64,000 bases of DNA from Paracyclopina nana. Taxonomy: Eukaryota; Arthropoda; Copepoda; Cyclopoida; Cyclopettidae. The translations under genes and the position numbers were made by a program. The stretch spans positions 12,908,501 to 12,972,500 of the forward strand of contig JAGUCH010000002.1 in NCBI GenBank assembly GCA_019096065.1, read 5' to 3'. Under the pieces are notes generated by a model. That model did not search any database and had not been told where the DNA came from. It was given only the letters and a program-made list of their open reading frames with translations. Below, piece after piece: positions 56,655-64,000 of the stretch; position 1 is the stretch's first letter, and each line of letters begins with the position of its first letter.

Positions 56655-57310
56655 AGAGAGAAAACTTGCGCATCGCGCGGTACTTCTGCTTAACTGCTAA
56701 TAAAACACAAAATTCTTGACCTAGTCAAATTTGAGTCAAAATGTCAGTTTTAGTCAATAGTTTGAGTCAACTTAATTCAAAATATGGGGCAAAGTCAATG
56801 TTTTGACTAGATTTGAATTCGTAAAAGAGAAACCTTGCGCGGTACTTCTGCTAAACTTCTAATAAAACACAAAATTCTTGACCTAGTCAAATTTGACCCA
56901 AAATGTCAGTTTTAGTCAATAGTTTGATCAACTTAATTCAAAATATGAGGCAAAGTCAAACTTTTGACTCAATTAGAATTCGTAAAAGAGAAAACTTGCG
57001 CATCGCGCGGTACTTCTGCTTAACTGCTAATAAAACACAAAATTCTTGACCTAGTCAAATTTGAGCCAAAATGTCAGTTTTAGTCAATAGTTTGAGTCAA
57101 CTTAATTCAAAATATGGGGCAAAGTCAAACTTTTGACTCAATTAGGCTTAACTGCTAATAAAACACGAAATTCTTGACCTAGTCAAATTTGAGTCAAAAT
57201 GTCAGTTTTAGTCAATAGTTTGAGTCAACTTAATTCAAAATATGGGGCAAAGTCAAACTTTTGACTCAATTTGAATTCGTAAAAGAGAAAACTTGCGCAT
57301 CGCGCGGTAC
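56655..57310 (+). repeat. Satellite, unit about 160-170 bp, about four copies (left block)
   Basis: Each unit contains TAATAAAACACAAAATTCTT, GACCTAGTCAAATTTGA, CAGTTTTAGTCAATAGTTTG and AACTTGCGCATCGCGCGGTA. CTTGACCTAG starts at about 56715, 56877, 57045 and 57173. The same units in the same orientation continue at 60952, on the other side of the 57316-60950 element. Confidence 0.88.
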
Positions 57311-57401
57311 TTGTGGGGCCGCGACTGCATAGCCAGGTGACATATGCAAGCAAAACTTAGAAATAAACAATGACAATTTCTCACAAATAAAAGAGTTAAG
57401 C

Positions 57402-58424
57402 ATGTACATTGAGTACAGCGTGTGCATTGTGTTCAGCGTGTACAGCGTGTACATCGTGTACATCGTGTACATCGTGTACAGTGTGTACATTGTGTACATA
57501 GTGTACATCGTGTGCATTGTGTACATTGTGATCATCGTGTACAGCATGTGCAGCGTGCACATTGTGTGCATCGTGTACATTGTGATAATTGTGTACAGCG
57601 TGTACAGCGTGTACAGCGTGTACAGCGTGTACAGCGTGTACAGCGTGTACAGCGTGTACAGCGTGTACAGCGTGTACAGCGTGTACAGCGTGTACAGCGT
57701 GTACAGCGTGTACAGCGTGTACAGCGTGTACAGCGTGTGCAGCGTGTACAGCGTGTACAGCGTGTACAGCGTGTACAGCGTGTGCAGCGTGTACAGCGTG
57801 TACAGCGTGTACAGCGTGTACAGCGTGTACAGCGTGTGCAGCGTGTACAGCGTGTACAGCGTGTACAGCGTGTACAGCGTGTGCAGCGTGTACAGCGTGT
57901 ACAGCGTGTACAGCGTGTACAGCGTGTACAGCGTGTACAGCGTGTACAGCGTGTACAGCGTGTACAGCGTGTACAGCGTGTACAGCGTGTACAGCGTGTA
58001 CAGCGTGTACAGCGTGTACAGCGTGTACAGCGTGTACAGCGTGTACAGCGTGTACAGCGTGTACAGCGTGTGCAGCGTGTGCAGCGTGTGCAGCGTGTAC
58101 AGCGTGTACAGCGTGTACAGCGTGTACAGCGTGTACAGCGTGTACAGCGTGTACAGCGTGTACAGCGTGTACAGCGTGTACAGCGTGTACAGCGTGTACA
58201 GCGTGTACAGCGTGTACAGCGTGTACAGCGTGTACAGCGTGTACAGCGTGTACAGCGTGTACAGCGTGTACAGCGTGTACAGCGTGTACAGCGTGTACAG
58301 CGTGTACAGCGTGTACAGCGTGTACAGCGTGTACAGCGTGTACAGCGTGTACAGCGTGTACAGCGTGTACAGCGTGTACAGCGTGTACAGCGTGTACAGC
58401 GTGTACAGCGTGTACAGCGTGTGC
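57402..58424 (+). repeat. 9-bp minisatellite GTGTACAGC (left arm)
   Basis: The inner part (57591-58424) is nearly pure GTGTACAGC, about 92 copies, with occasional GTGTGCAGC. The outer part mixes GTGTACATC and GTGTACATT units. All forward frames and at least one reverse frame are open for hundreds of codons (VYS, VQR, CTA, TRC repeats), a trivial effect of the 9-bp period. Confidence 0.97.
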
Positions 58425-59950
58425 TCAACAGCTCATCAGCAGAGTTATTTAGCCAGATATGCTCAGCATAAAACCTTGCTCAGCTGAGAACCAGCTGAGC
58501 TGTGATAAAAACTGATTACACTTTCTTATAGCCCATGAGACAGTGATCATTTATCAGTAAAATATATATCTCAGCACTCTGCTGAGTTATTAAGCAGAAA
58601 CCTGGGCATATGTTTACTTGAGATTATCTGCTCAGAATCTGATGGAGAACAATTGTACCAAGTTTCAGCTCAATCCGAGCACTTTGGAAAATCGGCAACT
58701 TTTTCTAAGGCCCCCCTTGGGAAAACTAGACTTTTTCTCAAGTCATTTTATGCACTTGACTATGAAGTACCAACTTGAAGAGGAGTTCAGACGATCATTT
58801 GCTGTGATATTGGGGGTCAAAGTATGGAAAACGGGCCCCAGAAGGAGCAGTCTCTCAGAAAGTTTCATTAAAAAAGAAATTATGGGGACATCAAGGGCTA
58901 CTTACATATAAAATTTCAGCTCTCTAGCTCAACATTTAGAGTAGCTGAGTCAGTAGTTTACATGCTGAGACTCAGTCAAAATGATATCTGATTTATTTGC
59001 AACAACTTTTGATTCAACAACTTTGCTGTATCTTGTCATTTTGTGTTGTTGAGTCAGTTGATTACTTTGATGAGACATGGTCAAAATGATATTTGATTTA
59101 TTTGCAACAACTTTTGCTTCAATGACTTTGATGTATCTGCTCATTTTGGATTGCTGACTCACTTAGCTGAGATGCTGAGCTTTGGTTTACAAGGGTGTTT
59201 AGGGGGTGCTGAGCAACTTTAACAAAATACGTTTTTGGATATCTCTCACCGTTTCCGAGATACAGCTTCCTGAGGAAGTGACTCAGTAGTTTTGAAATCA
59301 GCTGACTGTGCTGAGATTGGTAGGTTGCGGTTGGTGCTGTAGGGTAATTGGCTAATCGCTGAGCAATTCCCAATGGGTGAAAATTGAAAGTCCACTCTCT
59401 CTAGTCCTTTGCTCTGCTTTTGGGAGCCCTTTTTGGAGCTCTTTAGCTCAACATTTAGAGTTGCTGAGTCAGTTAATTACTTAACTGAGACTCAGTCTAA
59501 ATAATGCCTGATTTATTTGCAACTGCTTCTGTTTCAATGAATTTGCTGTATCCTGTCATTTTGTGTATACCCTATGTAAGTACCCTCTGAGCATACGCGG
59601 TATCGTCACAGGTATCATCATTTATTGTACTGTTTAACTTAAGTAGCTTATGTCAGCAGCGACATTTAAAAAAAAGTAACTTTATAGCTCATTATCAAAA
59701 TACATTTTCAGAGTTTTGCTACTTTGCTAAACAGTGCTATTTCCACGATTTCTGGCAATTTTTAACTAAGAATTCTTTCATAGATCTAAATGGCTAGTAT
59801 TTTCTAAAACTTAGTAGTCATAGGTAATTTTATGCTACCAAACTTTCAAAAAGTAACTTTATAACACTTTATTAAAATACATTTTAAGGATGTTGATTTG
59901 ATACTTTGATACCCAGCGCTATATAAGTACTGTTTATGCATTCTTACTAA
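58425..59950. other. Core of the inverted-repeat element, left part
   Basis: Rich in GCTGAG/CTCAGC words. A unit of about 106 bp containing TGATTTATTTGCAACAAC occurs at 58989 and 59095, with a third diverged copy at about 59509. A second duplication (AAAGTAACTTTAT...AAAATACATTTT) occurs at about 59672 and 59852. A 97-codon open frame (58618-58911) resembles nothing known. Confidence 0.6.
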
Positions 59951-60172
59951 GGGCCTGTTCACCTGCTTATTATGGTTGATAATTTGGTAAAATATATGAG
60001 AGAAATACTGAGAAATTGAGAATTTTTATATTGGTGTAGGATGGCTTTTGGTACCAATAGACCGATTTCGAAGTCAAAATCTGAAGATTGATTCTACAAA
60101 TACAGTATATTTGCAAATATCAGCATAATATTGCCCGTTATTTCGCTGACAATAATGCAGGTGAACAGGGCC
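59951..60172. mobile_element. PIF/Harbinger-like MITE with TAA target-site duplication
   Basis: Left end GGGCCTGTTCACCTGC. The reverse complement of the right end is GGCCCTGTTCACCTGC. Both are flanked by TAA (59948-59950 and 60173-60175). The element is 222 bp without coding capacity. The related copy of the host repeat near 59767-59800 (TTCTTTCATAGATCTAAATG) lacks the insert, giving an in-window empty site. Confidence 0.75.
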
Positions 60173-60287
60173 TAAGATCTACATGACTGATATTTTCTTA
60201 AACTAAATAATATTAGATAAGTTTATGAAAAACACTTTAAAAGATTAACTTACTTGCATGTTAATCATGCGCACCATGCGATCACTG
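60173..60287. other. Core of the inverted-repeat element, right part
   Basis: Short AT-rich remainder of the duplicated core unit leading into the right minisatellite arm. Confidence 0.4.
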
Positions 60288-60896
60288 TGCACAATGTGAC
60301 CAATGTGACCAATGTGACCATTGTACACGCTGTACACGCTGTACACGCTGTACACGATGATCACAATGTACACGCTGTACACACTGTACATGATGATCAC
60401 AATGATCACAATGTACACGCTGTACACGCTTTACACGATGATCACGCTGTACATGCTGTACACTCTGTACACAATGTACACAATGTACACGATGTACACA
60501 ATGTACACGATGTACACAATGTACACGATGTACACAATGTACACGATGTACACAATGTACACGATGTACACAATGTACACAATGTACACAATGTACACGA
60601 TGTACACAATGTACACACAGTACATAATGATCACAATGTACACAATGTACACGCTGCACACGCTGTACATGATTATCACAATGTACACGATGCACACGCT
60701 GTACACACTATACATAATGATCACAATGTACACGCTGTACATGTGCACACACTGTACACGCTGTACACACTGTACATAATGATCACAATGTACACGCTGT
60801 ACACGCTGCACACACTGTACACGAAGTACACAATGTACACGATTTACACAATGTTCACAATGTACATGATGTTTGCAATGTACATGATGTTCACAA
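60288..60896 (-). repeat. 9-bp minisatellite, right arm (inverted relative to left arm)
   Basis: Units AATGTACAC, GATGTACAC and GCTGTACAC are the reverse complements of the left-arm units GTGTACATT, GTGTACATC and GTGTACAGC. They are interspersed with GATGATCACAATG. Long open frames on both strands (HNVHDVH, YTMYTM, QRVHCVH) are by-products of the period. Confidence 0.95.
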
Positions 60897-60951
60897 AGTT
60901 TATTTCTAAGTTTTGCTTGCAGATGTCACCTGGCTATGCAGTCGCGGCCCT

Positions 60952-61490
60952 ACTTAACTGCTAATAAAACACGAAATTCTTGACCTGGTCAAATGTCAGT
61001 TTTAGTCAAAAGTTTGAGTCAACTTAATTTAAAATATGAGGCAAAGTCAAACTTTTGACTCAATTAGAATTCGTAAAAGAGAAAACTTGCACATTGCGCG
61101 GTACTTCTGCTTAACTGCTAATAAAACACAAAATTCTTGACCTAGTCCAACACGAATAAAAAGTCAGTTGTAGTCAATAGTTTGAGTCAGCTTAATTCAA
61201 AATATGAGGCAAAGTCAATGTTTTGACTAGATTTGAATTCGTAAGAGAGAAAACTTGCGCATCGCGCGGTACTTCTGCTAAACTGCTAATAAAACACAAA
61301 ATATTCTTGACCTAGTCAAATTTGAGCCAAAATGTCAGTTTTAGTCAATAGTTTGATCAACTTAATTCAAAATATGAGGCAAAGTCAAACTTTTGACTCA
61401 ATTAGAATTCGTAAAAGAGAAAACTTGCGCATCGCGCGTTACTTCTGCTTAACTGCTAATAAAACACAAAATATTCTTGACCTAGTCAAA
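60952..61490 (+). repeat. Satellite, unit about 160-170 bp (right block)
   Basis: Continues the satellite of 56655-57310 in the same orientation. CTTGACCT recurs at about 60979, 61136, 61306 and 61476. The last unit breaks off after GACCTAGTCAAAGAGCATG. Confidence 0.88.
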
Positions 61491-62070
61491 GAGCATGTCA
61501 CCCAATTTCGAATTGACGCACAGTGTTTCTCCACGTATACATAAGGCTTCCCGTAGTAAAACCGCCGTAACTTTTCCGTTACACAACTTTTCTGCGTTGT
61601 AAGCTCATATTTGGAATCTGGTCAGCGCGCCCTTTAATTTGAGCCAAAAAAAGTCGTCTAAATACGGCGTACAAGAAAGTTTCCATTTTCTCCGTTGTCC
61701 TTGGGTCTAGAGCAAAACAAAAGACAGTTTTGGAAATTCCAGCCCTAGCTCAACAAATGTTTTTTATCAACTTTTCCGAAAATTCCATTCTAGTGACTCA
61801 AAATTGCCATTTTCGTGTTTATTAGGGAATACCAGCTTCCCCTGTCTCAGCAGTCTATTGAATAAAATGCTAGCTCCAGTGCTGAGCCCTGAGCAGCCTG
61901 AGGTAAAAAATTCTATCATATCCTAAAACTGCATATAAAACTGAGCCACTTTGTGCTTGATAGCCAACTCAGCATTCTGACTCTAGGCAGGAGAAAAAAA
62001 CAGCGTAAACTTGGACTGGGCTCAAATTGTACCACCAATATCCCAGCGCTGAGTTGTCCGATTTGAAAAC
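61491..62070. other. Non-tandem sequence between satellite and third minisatellite array
   Basis: About 580 bp. It contains several GCTGAG/CTCAGC words like the core of the 57316-60950 element, suggesting a related, partly deleted element. No gene seen. Confidence 0.4.
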
Positions 62071-63673
62071 CATTGGTCGCGTTGTGTACAATGATCGCGT
62101 TGTGCACAATGATCGCGTTGTGTACAATGATCGCGTTGTGCACAATGATCGCATTGTGCATTATGGTCACACTGTTCACATTGGTCCCATTGTGCACAAT
62201 GATTGCGTTGTGCACAATGATCGCATTGTGCACAATGATCGCATTGTGCACAATGATCGCATTGTGCACAATGATCGCGTTGTGCACAATGATCGCGTTG
62301 TTCACATTGGTTGCATTGTTCACATTGTGCACAATGATCGCGTTGTGCACAATGTTCGCGTTGTGCACTATGGTCACATTGGTCATATTGTGCACAATGA
62401 TCGCATTGTGCACAATGATCGCGTTGTGCACAATGATCGCGTTGTTCACATTGGTTGCATTGTTCACATTGTGCACAATGATCGCATTGTGCACAATGAT
62501 CGCATTGTGCACAATGATCGCGTTGTGCACAATGATCGCGTTGTTCACATTGGTTGCATTGTTCACATTGTGCACAATGATCGCGTTGTGCACAATGTTC
62601 GCGTTGTGCGCAATGATCGCATTGTGCACAATGATCGCGTTGTTGACATTCGTCGCATTGTTCACATTGTGCACAATGATCGCGTTGTGCACAATGTTCA
62701 CGTTGTGCACAATGATCGCAGTGTGCACAATGATCGCAGTGTGCACAATGATCGCAGTGTGCACAATGATAGCATTGTGCACAACGGTCACATTGTTCAC
62801 ATTGGTCGCATTGTGCACACTGCGATCATTGTGCACAACGTGAACATTGTGCACAATGATCGCGATGTGCACAACGGTCACATTGTTCACATTGGTCGCA
62901 TTGTGCACAATGATCGCGTTGTTCATTGTGCACAATGATCGCTATGTGCACAATGATCGCGTTGTGCGCAATGATCGCATTGTGCACAATGATCGCAGTG
63001 TGCACAATGATCGCAGTGTGCACAATGATCGCAGTGTGCACAACGGTCACATTGTTCACATTGGTCGCATTGTGCACAATGATCGCGTTGTGCACAATGA
63101 TCGCGTTGTGCACAATGATCACATTGTGCACAATGATCGCATTGTGCACAATGGATGCGTTTTGCACAATGGTCGCGTTCTGCACAATGGTCGCATTGTG
63201 CACAATGGTCGCATTGTGCACAATGGTCGCGTTGTGCACAATGATCGCATTGTGCACAAAGATCGCGTAGTGCACAATGATCGCGTTGTGCACAATGGTC
63301 GCGTTGTGCACAATGGTCGCGTTGTGCACAATGGTCGCGTCGTGCACAATGATCGCGTTGTACACAATGATCGCGTTGTGCACAATGATTGCGTTGTTCA
63401 CATTGTGCACAATGGTCGCGTTGTGCACAATGGTCGCGTTGTGCACAATGGTTGCGTTGAGCACAATGGTCGCGTTGTGCACAATGATCGCGGTGTGCAC
63501 AATGATTGCGTTGTTCACATTGTGCACAAGGATCGCGTTGTGCACAATGATTGCATTGTTCACATTGGTCGCATTGTGCACAAGGATCGCATTGTACACT
63601 ATGGTCACATTGTTCACATTGGTCGCATTGTGCACAATGATCGCGTTGTTCATAATGATCGCGCTGTGTACAT
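62071..63673. repeat. Minisatellite array of 9/18-bp units (GTTGTGCACAATGATCGC)
   Basis: About 1.6 kb of 18-bp units made of two 9-mers, with variants (ATTGTGCACAATGGTCGC, GTTCACATTGGTCGCATT). Many copies contain the perfect palindrome ATTGTGCACAAT. Both strands are open for hundreds of codons (HNDRVV, AIIVHN), which I take as an artefact. It is related in design to the two arms at 57402 and 60288. Confidence 0.95.
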
Positions 63674-63741
63674 TAATCTCAAATAATCTTTTCTCACAGT
63701 TAGTTACAGCTCTATGTTCTCATGTCCATGCAGTACCTATA

Positions 63742-63784
63742 TAAGTTTTGCTTGCATCTGTAAGCTGGCTGTGCAGTCTTAGCC
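63742..63784. repeat. Diverged copy of the right terminal inverted repeat
   Basis: TAAGTTTTGCTTGCATCTGT...TGCAGTCTTAGCC resembles the right end at 60908-60950 (TAAGTTTTGCTTGCAGATGT...TGCAGTCGCGGCC) in the same orientation, just past the third minisatellite array. No matching left end is seen. Confidence 0.65.
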
Positions 63785-63786
63785 AT

Positions 63787-63920
63787 TTTCAGTTGCCCAC
63801 TGAAACAAAAAGTTTGCGACAAAACTGAAACTCTAGTTTTCCATGGAAGCTAGTGGTAAAAGGAAACTTTTCCACAAACCACTTTGAAAAAAGTTACTTC
63901 TGGTGCAGTGTGGCAAATTG
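63787..63920 (-). repeat. Inverted copy of the 180-bp repeat unit
   Basis: The stretch from TTTTCAGTTGCCCACTGAAA to CTGGTGCAGTGTGGCAAATT is the reverse complement of part of the 180-bp unit at 56221-56580. The whole repeat block is thus bracketed by inverted copies about 7 kb apart. The last 80 bp of the window show nothing. Confidence 0.85.
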
Positions 63921-64000
63921 GGAAAAGCTTGCCTCAAGCTTTGATTAATGCCAAATCATATCTAGATGGCGCTGCACTCCTACACAGAGGGCACTTCAGA

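Larger units (their letters stand above)
57316..60950. mobile_element. 3.6-kb element with 53-bp terminal inverted repeats and inverted minisatellite arms
   Basis: The left end GGGCCGCGACTGCATAGCC... (57316-57368) and the reverse complement of the right end (60898-60950) agree at 52 of 53 positions by eye. Each end is followed inward by an array of 9-bp units (57402-58424 and 60288-60896) in opposite orientation. The core (58425-60287) holds CTGAG-rich sequence, a 106-bp duplication, a roughly 180-bp duplication and a nested MITE. No transposase frame is recognisable, so it is non-autonomous. The element interrupts a satellite whose units continue on both sides. This is expected of an insertion. 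Confidence 0.75.

Noticed and set aside
57402..58487. Open frames of 287-361 codons on both strands (VYS, VQR, CTA, TRC repeats)
   Set aside because: A 9-bp tandem repeat without stops keeps these frames open. The peptides are tripeptide repeats with no domain.
62027..63744. Long open frames encoding HNDRVV, AIIVHN or CTMIAL repeats
   Set aside because: Product of the 9/18-bp minisatellite period; both strands are open equally and end where the array ends.

Overview
This is a eukaryotic, protostome (most likely arthropod) nuclear window. It carries bilaterian developmental genes (an almost complete Notch, the first coding exon of daughterless), spliceosomal GT-AG introns, AATAAA poly(A) signals and arthropod-style TCAGT initiators. 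Most introns are very short (about 51-69 nt), so the genome is probably compact. The species cannot be named from sequence alone. All multi-exon models below were built by hand from reading frame, splice sites and family knowledge. No homology search was run.

Layout. 1-834(-): N-terminal exon of the class I bHLH E-protein daughterless, running off the left edge. 2830-3462(+): Ctr-type (SLC31) copper transporter. 5744-9186(+): BTB-BACK-Kelch protein of the IVNS1ABP type. 9475-11464(-): a calpain lacking the catalytic Cys and His. 13163-14782(+): large secreted low-complexity protein. 15488-21474(+): cluster of five EF-hand paralogues of two subtypes, one truncated. 23656-27734(+) and 28197-28910(-): two genes I do not recognise. 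31086-33962(+): SLC22 organic-ion transporter with a tiny first coding exon. 34395-35596(+): ZMYND19 orthologue. 36104-37785(-): nucleoporin Nup62. 38966-49625(+): Notch, with 35 EGF repeats by my count, three LNRs, NOD/TM, RAM, ankyrin repeats, polyQ and PEST. 53719-54721(+): secreted mosaic protein with an embedded six-cysteine CS-alpha-beta (defensin-like) motif. 54729-55511(-): C-terminal exon of IQUB, convergent with the previous gene with only 7 bp between stop codons.

From about 55.9 kb to the right edge the window is repeats: a 180-bp tandem repeat, a roughly 160-170-bp satellite, and a 3.6-kb element with near-perfect 53-bp terminal inverted repeats. That element carries inverted arms of 9-bp minisatellite and a nested MITE with TAA target-site duplication. 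A further 1.6-kb minisatellite array follows, ending in a diverged copy of the same terminal repeat and an inverted copy of the 180-bp unit. Other mobile relics are a 467-bp Tc1/mariner-type MITE (22910-23376) and a 206-bp fold-back element (52246-52451).

The genes do not form one pathway. They are ordinary single-copy genes of signalling, transport and structure, plus one local paralogue cluster. The most interesting items are the CS-alpha-beta mosaic protein, the inverted-minisatellite element, the EF-hand cluster with a possible shared 3' exon, the catalytically dead calpain, and two 57-nt introns that are open in frame and easily mistaken for coding sequence.
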